Below, piece by piece: positions 19,656 to 27,323 of a DNA stretch of 64,000 nt (positions are counted from its first letter, which is position 1; each line of letters starts with the position of its first letter). Position numbers and translations under genes: made by a program. The notes below the pieces were generated by a model. That model was not told where the DNA came from. It worked only from the letters and a program-made list of their open reading frames with translations, and ran no database searches. The DNA comes from Anaerolineales bacterium (GTDB lineage: Bacteria; Chloroflexota; Anaerolineae; Anaerolineales; Villigracilaceae): assembly GCA_019187665.1 (NCBI GenBank), contig JABARH010000014.1, positions 94,165-158,164 on the forward strand, read 5' to 3'.

Positions 19656-19691
19656 GACGATAGACCGCCGACAATTTTATGGTCTATCGTC
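19656..19691. repeat. Intergenic inverted repeat, heptamer family
   Basis: A perfect 11-bp inverted repeat, GACGATAGACC (19656-19666) and GGTCTATCGTC (19681-19691), between two minus-strand genes. It shares words with the elements at 15155 and 19268. Confidence 0.65.
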
Positions 19692-19701
19692 AATGGTCAA
19701 G

Positions 19702-20070
19702 TTATTTTTGATTCTTCAAATGATCCGCCACGCGATATTTCACCACCTGACGGATCAATTTCAACGGAAGCGGCTGATCGAGCGGGAATTGGATCGTCCC
19801 TTTGCCAGCAGTATACTTCGAGACGGCTTTGTTGAACGCTTCACTCCCCGCTGGAATTGGATACATCGAAACATGCTTTTTCCACGCCGAATAATAGACG
19901 AGATTCTTTCCGTTCAACTCGAAGCACGCGATCTGATAACTGATCTTCTCTTTGGCAGTCGGCACAACTGCTTTGATCGTTGTCCGCATTTCTTTCAACA
20001 CCTTCTGCACATCAGGCGGGAACGAGCCGATATATTCAGTCACCGAAGCAAATCCTTTTTTCGTTGCCAT
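19702..20070 (-). CDS. DUF1801 domain protein
   Basis: A 122-residue DUF1801 protein: VTEYIGSFPPDVQKVLKEMR, PTAKEKISYQIACFELNGKN, YYSAWKKHVSMYPIPAGSEAF and GKGTIQFPLDQPLPLKLIRQ. This is the best match of the three in the window to the family core. Some homologs are described as iron chaperone-like; that cannot be tested here. Start ATG after a GGAGAT sequence. Confidence 0.82.
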   Translation of the reverse strand: MATKKGFASVTEYIGSFPPDVQKVLKEMRTTIKAVVPTAKEKISYQIACFELNGKNLVYYSAWKKHVSMYPIPAGSEAFNKAVSKYTAGKGTIQFPLDQPLPLKLIRQVVKYRVADHLKNQK

Positions 20071-20129
20071 GAGAATCTCCTTTCAGATCTGTCACGCTGA
20101 ACATCCATATCTGGGCGCAAGGCGTGGCC

Positions 20130-20236
20130 TACGTGTTTACGTGTGTACGTGTCTACGTGTGTACGTGTGTACGTGTCTACGTGTTTACGTGTCTACGTGT
20201 CTACGTGTTTACGTGTTTACGTGTCTACGTGTCTAC
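20130..20236. repeat. Octamer tandem array, GTGTCTAC orientation
   Basis: About 13 tandem octamers (GTGTCTAC, GTGTTTAC, GTGTGTAC). On the minus strand this reads GTAGACAC, matching the orientation of the flanking minus-strand genes. No opposite arm is visible. Confidence 0.9.
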
Positions 20237-20335
20237 TCACCTCATCCCCGCCAAAACCTCATCCAAGCGCTCATAGCCCTCGCGCGCGGCGCGACCCCCA
20301 TCGGGCAGGCGGGCGGCCGCGTGGTGCGGCGGACC

Positions 20336-20587
20336 CTACGCCCCGATCACCTTGTCAATCGCGTCAATTGCTTGCCGCGCCTTCTCCTGGTCCACGTTAT
20401 GCAAGACGGCGTACATTGTGATCGCTTCGGGGCGGCGCTTTTGCAACAGCAATTCACGAATGCGAACGTCGCTGGTTTTCAGGTCCCCTTCCGCATAATC
20501 TACATTCATTTTGTGATAGAGATACTTGACGCGCTCCTCCAGTTCAATGAGGCGGGCTTTCAGACTATCGAATTCAGATTGTCCCAT
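20336..20587 (-). CDS. Small helical protein, function unknown
   Basis: An 83-residue protein that I do not recognise. The first half is a coiled coil (FDSLKARLIELEERVKYLYHKM) and the second contains IRELLLQKRRPEAITMYAVL then DQEKARQAIDAIDKVIG, which resembles the C-terminal helical pair of elongation-factor-like or ribosomal L7/L12-like folds. ATG at 20587 has GGAGAAAT upstream. It follows the lipoprotein gene by 10 bases and is probably cotranscribed. Confidence 0.6.
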   Translation of the reverse strand: MGQSEFDSLKARLIELEERVKYLYHKMNVDYAEGDLKTSDVRIRELLLQKRRPEAITMYAVLHNVDQEKARQAIDAIDKVIGA

Positions 20588-20597
20588 GTGATTTCTC

Positions 20598-21227
20598 CTA
20601 TTCACAACGGAAGCGGTTGAGCGCGTCCTGCAAAAGGCCCTCGGCAGTGTCTGGCTGGGGGGTGTAAATCTTCCACGCGAAGGCGCGGTCACCGCAGACC
20701 CAGCCTGCAATGAGACCGTGCGGGAGCAGGGGGGATGCGGTGGATTGAATGGGGTGAAGCAAAACGTTGATGTTGTTGATCAATTTTAAATTAAAACTGG
20801 CGGCTGAGGCATCGGCGCCGGGCTCAAGGCTGAGATCCATCAAAAATTGCGGATCCGAAACGCCGGGCGCGTATTGCCAGATCAACTGGATGAAAAGATT
20901 CGGGTTGAATGCGGCGAGCAGCCCTTGTGAATAACTACTCGGCGCGGCCGGATTCTGTTGCGCGCTGACGTCGAAAAACGCCAGGTCTGCCGGGTGGCCG
21001 ATGCAAAAATTGTATTCGCAAAACAACCCGTTCAACGTGAACGGAGTGGGGGATGGGCGGGGCGTGAACGTAGGGTGGGGTGTGACCGACGGGATGGCGG
21101 CAAGGGTCGCGGCTACAGCCTGACGGATGGCCGCGTTTGGGTCTGGCGCGGAAGGCCGGGGGCCGCACGCAGCCAGCAATGGAATGAGCAGGCTCAGGCT
21201 CCAGGAGAGAAGCGGGCGTGGTTTCAT
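20598..21227 (-). CDS. Putative lipoprotein, function unknown
   Basis: A 209-residue protein with a lipoprotein signal peptide (SLSLLIPLLAACGPRP, lipobox LAAC) and a short Thr/Pro linker (TPHPTFTPRPSPTPF). Beyond it is a folded domain with paired cysteines (GLFCEYNFCIGHP, and GWVCGD with the terminal FRC). Exported and membrane-anchored by inference. The start at 21227 gives a signal peptide of normal length. It runs divergently from nirS. Confidence 0.65.
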   Translation of the reverse strand: MKPRPLLSWSLSLLIPLLAACGPRPSAPDPNAAIRQAVAATLAAIPSVTPHPTFTPRPSPTPFTLNGLFCEYNFCIGHPADLAFFDVSAQQNPAAPSSYSQGLLAAFNPNLFIQLIWQYAPGVSDPQFLMDLSLEPGADASAASFNLKLINNINVLLHPIQSTASPLLPHGLIAGWVCGDRAFAWKIYTPQPDTAEGLLQDALNRFRCE

Positions 21228-21300
21228 CGCCTGTGAGTATACGTCAGTCCAGGCCGTCCGGCAATGAATCCCCAATTTCCACTTTTAATCAGACCAATTT

Positions 21301-21343
21301 TGTGACCTTTGTTACAGTCAATTGTGAGGGTCTGCACGATAAT
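21301..21343 (+). promoter_or_regulatory. Candidate CRP/FNR-type site and -10 box upstream of nirS
   Basis: TGTGA-CCTTTG-TTACA (21301-21316) fits the CRP/FNR-family pattern TGTGA-N6-TCACA with one mismatch. A GATAAT box at 21338-21343 puts the predicted start near 21350, so the site is centred about 41.5 bases upstream, the class II activator position. Regulation by a nitric-oxide- or oxygen-sensing regulator of this family is an inference. Confidence 0.5.
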
Positions 21344-21373
21344 GTGCGGCACATCACAAATAAGGAGAAACGA

Positions 21374-23413
21374 ATGTTGAAGAAAATGTTTGTCTGGCTG
21401 GGGCTGGCGTTGGTGATAGTTGCCCTGGTTGTTTCCGGCTGCGCTCCGTCCGAAGAGGCGGGGAAGCCCGAGGAAGTCACGCTCGAGCCGCAGGCTGTGA
21501 CCGACGCGTTCGTTAAGGGTGGATGCGGCGCGTGTCATGCCATTCCCGGCATCCCTGGCGCGATCGGCGCGATCGGCCCGGACCTTTCGCAGATCGGCGA
21601 GATGGCTGAGATGCACATCGCAGATGGAACCTACACCGGAAGCGCGAAGACGGCTGAGGAGTATTTGTACGAAGCGATTGTCGAGCCGGATGCCTTCATT
21701 GCGCCGGATTGCCCGTCTGGCGTCTGCCAGAAGGGTCTGATGCCCGCGGCGTTGAGTGAGACGCTTTCCTCCACGGAGATCGGTTTGATCGTTGGCTATC
21801 TTGATACACTGCCCGGCGGCGAATCGTTGATGGCTGGGACGGACATTACGGTGGACACCAGCCGCGCCGACGTGGACCTCTCCGATGAGGATTTTGCCTG
21901 GGCAAAGCAAACCTTCTTCGAACGTTGCGCGGGTTGTCATGGAACGTTACGCAAGGGCGCGACCGGCCCGGCCCTGACCCCCGACCTGACTCTCGAAAAG
22001 GGAACGCTGGCGCTGGCCTCGATCATTTATAACGGCACGCCCAAGGGCATGCCCGACTGGGGGAAGCAGGGATTCTTTTCGCAGGAACAAACCGAGATCA
22101 TGGCGAAGTATCTGCAAAACGAACCGCCCGCGCCGCCTGAACTTTCACTCAGCCAGATGAAGGAATCGTGGAAGGTATTTGTCGAGCCGGAAGATCGCCC
22201 GACGGAACCACAGACCGAGCGTAACTGGGAAAATTATTTCTCGGTCACGCTGCGGGACGCGGGACAGGTGGCGATCATTGACGGCGACACCCACGAGATC
22301 GTCGCCAGGGTGGATACGGGATACGCGGTGCATATCTCGCGCATGTCCGCGACCGGCCGGTACGTCTACGTGATCGGCCGCGACGGCAAGCTGGCGCTGG
22401 TGGATCTGTGGATGGAGATTCCCGCGAAGGTGGCCGAAGTGCAAACCTGCTACGACGCGCGTTCGGTGGAGGTGAGCAAGTACAACGGCGAACTGGGCGA
22501 CTTCACGGATAAGTATGCGGTCGTTGGCTGCTACTGGCCGCCGCATTTCTCCATTCTCGATGGGCAGACGCTCGAACCGATCAATGTGGTCGGGGTGCGC
22601 GGCTACACTTCCACGACGCACGAATATGTGGACGACCCGCGCGTGGCGAGCATCATCGCATCACCTTACAAACCGGAATGGATCGTCAATGTGAAGGAGA
22701 CCGGCCAGATCTGGCTGGTGAACTACACTGATCCCATGAGCCCCATCATCAAGCAGATCGGCGCAGCGCTCTACCTGCACGACGGGGGCTGGGATTCCAC
22801 GAAGCGTTACTTCCTTGTGGCGGCGAATCAGTCCAACAAGATCGTGGTGGTGGATTCGGAGACCGAGTCTTTGGTCGCGATGGTGGATACGCCTGAGGTT
22901 CCGCATCCGGGCCGCGGCGCGAACTGGATTGACCCCGAATTCGGCCCGGTCTGGAGCACACCCCACTTGAGCGCCCCGTCGCTGATCGCCATCGGCACCG
23001 ACCCGGAAGGGAATCCGGACAGCGCGTGGAAGGTGGTCCGCAATATCGAACTGCCTGGCGCAGGGAGTCTCTTCGTCAAGACGCATCCCAACAGCAAATG
23101 GATCTGGGTGGACTTCACGCTCAACTCGGATGAGAAATTGCAGCGAACGGTGTGCGTGATCGCCAAATCCGATCCGACGAAAGTCCACAAGTGCTGGGAA
23201 GTGGCCGATTATGGGCGTGCGGTTCACTTTGAATACAACATGGATGGGACGCAGGTCTGGGTGAGCGTGTGGGGCGACGCCTCCAAGCCTGGCGAGACCG
23301 GCGAGATTGTGATCTACGATGACGTGACGCTGGAGGAACTCTTCCGCATCCCCGACCTGATCACCCCAACCGGCAAGTTCAACGTGTATAACACCGTGCA
23401 CGAGGTTTACTAG
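21374..23413 (+). CDS. nirS: Cytochrome cd1 nitrite reductase with extra cytochrome c domain
   Basis: A 679-residue NirS, which reduces nitrite to nitric oxide outside the cytoplasmic membrane. In order: lipoprotein signal with lipobox VSGC (Cys23), an additional cytochrome c domain with CGACH (51-55), a second cytochrome c domain with CAGCH (185-189) and likely axial Met in KGMPDWG, then the eight-bladed d1 propeller from about residue 260. The d1 ligand region (DTGYAVHISRMS) and both active-site histidines (LHDGGWDS and PHPGRGANW) are conserved. The protein ends in TPTGKFNVYNT as in known NirS. AAGGAG precedes the ATG at 21374. No heme d1 synthesis genes are nearby. The N-terminal domain and lipid anchor are unusual. 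Confidence 0.93.
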   Translation: MLKKMFVWLGLALVIVALVVSGCAPSEEAGKPEEVTLEPQAVTDAFVKGGCGACHAIPGIPGAIGAIGPDLSQIGEMAEMHIADGTYTGSAKTAEEYLYEAIVEPDAFIAPDCPSGVCQKGLMPAALSETLSSTEIGLIVGYLDTLPGGESLMAGTDITVDTSRADVDLSDEDFAWAKQTFFERCAGCHGTLRKGATGPALTPDLTLEKGTLALASIIYNGTPKGMPDWGKQGFFSQEQTEIMAKYLQNEPPAPPELSLSQMKESWKVFVEPEDRPTEPQTERNWENYFSVTLRDAGQVAIIDGDTHEIVARVDTGYAVHISRMSATGRYVYVIGRDGKLALVDLWMEIPAKVAEVQTCYDARSVEVSKYNGELGDFTDKYAVVGCYWPPHFSILDGQTLEPINVVGVRGYTSTTHEYVDDPRVASIIASPYKPEWIVNVKETGQIWLVNYTDPMSPIIKQIGAALYLHDGGWDSTKRYFLVAANQSNKIVVVDSETESLVAMVDTPEVPHPGRGANWIDPEFGPVWSTPHLSAPSLIAIGTDPEGNPDSAWKVVRNIELPGAGSLFVKTHPNSKWIWVDFTLNSDEKLQRTVCVIAKSDPTKVHKCWEVADYGRAVHFEYNMDGTQVWVSVWGDASKPGETGEIVIYDDVTLEELFRIPDLITPTGKFNVYNTVHEVY

Positions 23414-23419
23414 AATGAG

Positions 23420-23454
23420 AAAAACCAGGCTTCTTGTAGAGGCCTGGTTTTTTT
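23420..23454 (+). terminator. Rho-independent terminator of nirS
   Basis: Stem AAACCAGGC (23422-23430) and GCCTGGTTT (23442-23450) with the T-run extending to 23454, directly after the nirS stop. nirS is therefore probably transcribed alone. Confidence 0.9.
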
Positions 23455-23538
23455 ATGCGCGCCCGATATGCCGCGTGAAATCCTGCGCGGCATATTCTTT
23501 TTTTCCATTCTGCGCCCAAACCCTGGATGATTGTCATA

Positions 23539-23600
23539 TTGACCTTCTCCGCGCGCTAATGTATATTTGGCCTATCCCATCCCCCCTGGGAGGGGTAAGA
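23539..23600 (+). promoter_or_regulatory. csoR promoter and candidate CsoR operator
   Basis: TTGACC (23539-23544) and TATATT (23562-23567) are separated by 17 bases. Immediately downstream, at 23573-23597, is a C-run followed by a G-run (CCCATCCCCCCTGGGAGGGG), the GC-rich pseudo-palindrome typical of CsoR operators, covering the expected transcription start. Confidence 0.65.
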
Positions 23601-23637
23601 GAACGGCGGCACGCGCGTTCTTGAAAGTAGAGGCCCC

Positions 23638-23907
23638 ATGGAAAACGATACCACCCTCCGCCGACTGAAAACCATCGAAGGCCACCTGCGTGGCGTCATC
23701 CGCATGGTGGAAGAAGACTCGTATTGCATTGACGTGATCCGCCAGATTCAGGCGGTGGATGCGGCGTTGAACAAGGTCAGCGCGCAGATTCTGGAGAATC
23801 ACTTGAACTCATGCGTCATTACCGCCATCAAAGGAAACAACGCGAAAGAACGCGAGAAGGTGCTGAAAGAAATCACCGAAGTATTCGAGATGTCTACGAA
23901 GGTGTAG
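23638..23907 (+). CDS. csoR: Copper-sensing repressor of the CsoR/FrmR family
   Basis: An 89-residue all-helical repressor. The copper ligands Cys30 (DSYCIDV), His55 and Cys59 (ENHLNSCV) form the C-H-C set of copper-binding CsoR. It starts with TLRRLKTIEGHLRGVIRMVEE, the usual helix. CsoR releases DNA on binding Cu(I). It is first in the copper operon and follows a candidate operator, consistent with self-regulation. Its stop lies only a few bases before an octamer array. Confidence 0.92.
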   Translation: MENDTTLRRLKTIEGHLRGVIRMVEEDSYCIDVIRQIQAVDAALNKVSAQILENHLNSCVITAIKGNNAKEREKVLKEITEVFEMSTKV

Positions 23908-23910
23908 TAA

Positions 23911-24032
23911 GTAGGTAGACGCGTTGACACGTAGACAAGTGGACAGGTAAACACGTAGACAGGTAAACACATAGACAAGTAGACAAGTAGACACGTAAAC
24001 ACGTAGACACGTAGACAAGTAGACAAGTAGAA
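23911..24032. repeat. Octamer tandem array between csoR and copZ
   Basis: About 15 tandem octamers of mixed type (GTAGACAC, GTAGACAA, GTAAACAC, GTAGACAG) in plus orientation, beginning four bases after the csoR stop and ending 30 bases before copZ. The unit carries TAG in plus orientation. Confidence 0.93.
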
Positions 24033-24062
24033 CTAACCCCAAACCCAAAAGGAGAAAATACC

Positions 24063-24281
24063 ATGACCATCGTCACCTATACCGTCCCCGCCATTTCGTG
24101 CGCGCATTGCACGCACACGATCGAAAGCGAAGTGGCTGAATTGCAAGGCGTCCAGTCTGTGAAGGCCGAGGTTGACAGCAAAAAAGTCACCATCGCTTTC
24201 GAGTCGCCCGCGGATGAAGGCAAGATCAAGGCATTGCTGGCCGAGATCAACTATCCTGCGGAGGGGTTGATCACTCTGTAA
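24063..24281 (+). CDS. copZ: Copper chaperone (HMA domain)
   Basis: A 72-residue heavy-metal-associated domain with the metal motif ISCAHC (Cys13, Cys16) and the usual beta-alpha-beta pattern (VTIAFES, AEINYPAEG). It would deliver Cu(I) to the CopA ATPase encoded next. AAAGGAG precedes the ATG. It sits between two octamer arrays inside the copper operon. Confidence 0.93.
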   Translation: MTIVTYTVPAISCAHCTHTIESEVAELQGVQSVKAEVDSKKVTIAFESPADEGKIKALLAEINYPAEGLITL

Positions 24282-24626
24282 ATGTAGACACGTGGGTATG
24301 TAGACACGTAGACACGTAGACACGTAGACACGTAGACACGTAGATACGTAGACACGTAGACACGTAGATACGTAGACACGTAGACACGTAGACACGTAGA
24401 CACGTAAACACGTAGACACGTAGGCATGTAGACACGTAGACACGTAGACACGTAGACACGTAAACACGTAGACACGTAGGCATGTAGACACGTAGACACG
24501 TAAACACGTAGACACGTAGACACGTAAACACGTAGACACGTAAACACGTAGACACGTAAACACGTCCCCTGTGTACTTGTGTACCTGTATACCTGTATAC
24601 CTGTATACCTGCTCGCCTGATTACCT
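24282..24626. repeat. Two-armed octamer array between copZ and copA
   Basis: The plus arm (24282-24565) has about 35 GTAGACAC-type octamers (variants GTAAACAC, GTAGATAC, GTAGGCAT). After CCC comes an opposite arm (24568-24613) of CTGTGTAC and CTGTATAC octamers, degenerate to 24626. The arms are partly complementary, so a long imperfect hairpin is possible. It starts one base after the copZ stop and ends two bases before the copA ATG, so it replaces the ribosome site of copA. Confidence 0.95.
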
Positions 24627-24628
24627 CA

Positions 24629-27184
24629 ATGGACACAAAACAACTCACTCTCCCCATCACAGGCATGACCTGTGCCAACTGCGTCGCCACCGTTGAACGC
24701 AACCTCAAGAAGCTCGATGGCGTCAATTCAGCCGTTGTCAATCTGTCGTCCGAACGCGCCACTGTGGATTTTGATTCTGCAAAGCTGGGAATCACAGATT
24801 TCATTGCCCGCGTCAATCGCGCGGGATACGGCGTGGCGACTGGCGACGCCGAGATCATCATCAAGCGACTCTCCGATGACAACGATGCGCGGCGGCTTGA
24901 AAAGTCGCTTGCGAGTCTTGAAGGCGTGCTCGAAGCGCAAGTCAATTTTGCAAATGAAAAAGCGCGCGTGCGTTATGTGCCCACAGTAGTGAGTCAGTCT
25001 GAGATCCGCGCGGCAATTTCAAAGTCGGGGTTTGAGGCGGTGGAGTTGGGAGGCGAAGCGGAAGACGCCGAAGCCAAAGCCCGCGAACACGAGATCAACG
25101 AACAGCGCCGCCTACTCATCATCGGCCTGATCTTCACGGTCCCGCTCTTCCTGTTCGCGATGACGCGCGACTTCAACCTGCTGCCCGACGCGTTCTACGC
25201 GATGTCTGCGATGGCAGGCATGACGCGCGCGCCCGCCGCGTGGACGAACTGGCTCATGCTCGCGCTGGCCGCGCCCGTGCAGTTCTATGTCGGCTGGCAG
25301 TATTACGTCGGCGCGTTCAAAGCCCTGCGCAACAAATCCGCCAATATGGACGTGCTGATCGTGATGGGCTCCTCCGCCGCCTTCTTTTACTCGCTCCCGA
25401 TCACATTCGGCTGGCTCGCGGGTCACGTCTATTTCGAGACGGCGGCGGTGATCATTACGCTCATCAAACTGGGGAAATTTTTGGAAGCGCGCGCAAAGGG
25501 ACGCACCTCGGAAGCGATCAAAAAGTTGATGGGACTCCGCGCCAAGACCGCCCGCGTCATCCGCCCCGCTGCAAACGGCGGGGCAGGCGACGGGGAGGAG
25601 ATTTCCGTTTCGATTGACGACGTGCGCGTCGGCGACGTGGTCCTCGTCAAGCCAGGCGAAACGATTCCCGTGGACGGCGTGGTGATCGAAGGCAAGTCCA
25701 GCGTGGACGAGTCCATGCTGACGGGCGAGTCGCTTCCTGTTGAAAAGAAGCAAGGCGACGCGGTCATCGGCGCGACGCTCAACAAACTGGGACTGCTCAA
25801 ATTCGAAGCGACCAAAGTTGGCAAAGAAACCGCCCTGGCACGGATCATCAAACTTGTGGAAGACGCGCAGGGAAGCAAGGCTCCGATTCAAAAACTCGCC
25901 GATCAAGTCTCGGCGGTGTTTGTCCCCATTGTCGTCGTCATCGCCCTGCTGACGTTCGCGGTTTGGTATTTCCTCGTTCCCCAGTTTGCCAATTACCAAT
26001 TTACCGACTCGACTTTCACCACTGCGTTAATTAACATGGTCGCGGTGCTGGTGATCGCCTGTCCGTGCGCGATGGGACTCGCCACCCCAACGGCCGTCAT
26101 GGTCGGCACAGGCAAGGGCGCGGAGATCGGTGTCCTCTTCCGCAACAGCGAAGCGCTCGAACGCGCGGGCAAGGTCAATGTGGTGGTTCTCGACAAAACG
26201 GGGACGATCACGAAGGGTCAACCCGCAGTAACAGATATCGTTACTCGGGATTCGATACTCGATGACAGTAAGTCGAATAACGAATATCGAATATCGTCCG
26301 ACGAACTCCTCCGCCTTGCCGCGTCAGTTGAAAAAGGCAGCGAACATCCGCTTGGCGAGGCGATCTGGGCGGAGGCGACTGCTCGGGGGTTGGGTTTGGG
26401 CGAAGCGGCTGGGTTTGCGGCAGAGGCTGGGCATGGCGTGCAGGCTGAAGTGGAGGGAAGAAGCGTTGCCGTTGGCAATCTCCGCATGATGAACGCGCGG
26501 AACTATCCCTTGAATGGACTCGAATCCGAAGTCTCTCGTTTGCAATCGGAGGCGAAGACTGCGATGCTTGTCGCGGTTGACGGACAAGTCGCTGGCGTGA
26601 TCGCGGTGGCGGATACGCTGAAAGAAAATTCAAAAGACGCGATTGATGATCTTCATCGCATGGGTTTGAAAGTTGCCATGATCACAGGCGATAACCAAAA
26701 AACCGCCGAAGCGATTGCCAAACAAGTTGGCATTGATGAAGTGCTGGCTGAGGTTTTACCTGAAGGAAAATCATCTGAAGTGAAAAAATTACAGTCGCAA
26801 GTCAAAGGTCGAAAGTCGTCCGACCTTCGACATTCGACTTTCGACGTGATCGCAATGGTTGGCGACGGCATCAACGACGCCCCCGCGCTCGCGCAAGCCG
26901 ATGTTGGAATTGCCATCGGCACAGGAACGGATGTCGCCATCGCCGCCGCGCCTGTCACATTGATGAGCGGCGACCTGCGCGGCGTGGCGCGCGCCATCTC
27001 GCTTTCGCGCAAGACGCTCTCGACGATCAAACAAAATTTGTTCTGGGCGTTCTTCTACAACGTGATCCTGATCCCCGCCGCCGCGCTCGGTTGGTTGAAT
27101 CCCATGCTTGCGGCAGGCGCGATGGCGTTTAGCAGCGTCTTTGTGGTGAGCAATAGCTTAAGGCTGCGCCGCGTAAGTTTGTAG
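24629..27184 (+). CDS. copA: Copper-exporting P1B-type ATPase
   Basis: An 851-residue Cu(I) ATPase of the inner membrane. One functional N-terminal HMA domain (GMTCANC, Cys15 and Cys18) is followed by a second HMA-like domain without CxxC. Downstream motifs are TGES (365), the transmembrane copper site CPC (478-480), DKTGT with the phosphorylated Asp522, the HPLGEAI motif and GDGINDAP (745). Two in-frame insertions (about residues 540-556 and 722-737) are encoded by short-period heptamer repeats. The stop codon TAG is the TAG of the first octamer of the array that follows. No Shine-Dalgarno sequence is visible before the ATG, because an array occupies the gap. Confidence 0.95.
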   Translation: MDTKQLTLPITGMTCANCVATVERNLKKLDGVNSAVVNLSSERATVDFDSAKLGITDFIARVNRAGYGVATGDAEIIIKRLSDDNDARRLEKSLASLEGVLEAQVNFANEKARVRYVPTVVSQSEIRAAISKSGFEAVELGGEAEDAEAKAREHEINEQRRLLIIGLIFTVPLFLFAMTRDFNLLPDAFYAMSAMAGMTRAPAAWTNWLMLALAAPVQFYVGWQYYVGAFKALRNKSANMDVLIVMGSSAAFFYSLPITFGWLAGHVYFETAAVIITLIKLGKFLEARAKGRTSEAIKKLMGLRAKTARVIRPAANGGAGDGEEISVSIDDVRVGDVVLVKPGETIPVDGVVIEGKSSVDESMLTGESLPVEKKQGDAVIGATLNKLGLLKFEATKVGKETALARIIKLVEDAQGSKAPIQKLADQVSAVFVPIVVVIALLTFAVWYFLVPQFANYQFTDSTFTTALINMVAVLVIACPCAMGLATPTAVMVGTGKGAEIGVLFRNSEALERAGKVNVVVLDKTGTITKGQPAVTDIVTRDSILDDSKSNNEYRISSDELLRLAASVEKGSEHPLGEAIWAEATARGLGLGEAAGFAAEAGHGVQAEVEGRSVAVGNLRMMNARNYPLNGLESEVSRLQSEAKTAMLVAVDGQVAGVIAVADTLKENSKDAIDDLHRMGLKVAMITGDNQKTAEAIAKQVGIDEVLAEVLPEGKSSEVKKLQSQVKGRKSSDLRHSTFDVIAMVGDGINDAPALAQADVGIAIGTGTDVAIAAAPVTLMSGDLRGVARAISLSRKTLSTIKQNLFWAFFYNVILIPAAALGWLNPMLAAGAMAFSSVFVVSNSLRLRRVSL
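26263..26297. repeat. Heptamer repeats inside copA (first insertion)
   Basis: Three heptamers CGAATAA, CGAATAT, CGAATAT in coding sequence, giving SNNEYRIS in the linker between the DKTGT and HP motifs of the ATPase. The same heptamers occur in frame in the GH13 gene at about 42189. Confidence 0.6.
26798..26847. repeat. Heptamer inverted repeat inside copA (second insertion)
   Basis: GTCAAAG, GTCGAAA and GTCG are followed by an opposed arm ending GACTTTC GACG, just before the GDGINDAP codons. The same two-armed heptamer occurs between genes at 31079. Confidence 0.6.
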
Positions 27185-27312
27185 ACACGTAGACACGTAG
27201 ACACGTAGACAGGTAGACAGGTAGACACGTAGATAGGTAGACACGTAGACAGGTAAACACGTAGACACGTAGACACGTAGACACGTAGACGCATCACCTG
27301 TATACCTGCCCC
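27181..27312. repeat. Two-armed octamer array after copA
   Basis: GTAGACAC/GTAGACAG octamers from 27181 to 27292, then a short opposite arm (CACCTGTATACCTGCC). The first octamer provides the copA stop codon (TAG 27182-27184). Twelve bases separate the end from the next gene. Confidence 0.93.
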
Positions 27313-27323
27313 CCAGAGACCCC

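Noticed and set aside
23911..24626. CRISPR array
   Set aside because: The repeats are 8 bp, contiguous and without unique spacers; no cas genes are present.
24033..24945. Long minus-strand open frames of the type VYVSTCLR repeated, and similar plus-strand frames at 20143, 31828 and 35492
   Set aside because: They are produced by the octamer arrays, whose one strand lacks stops in every frame; no other coding evidence.
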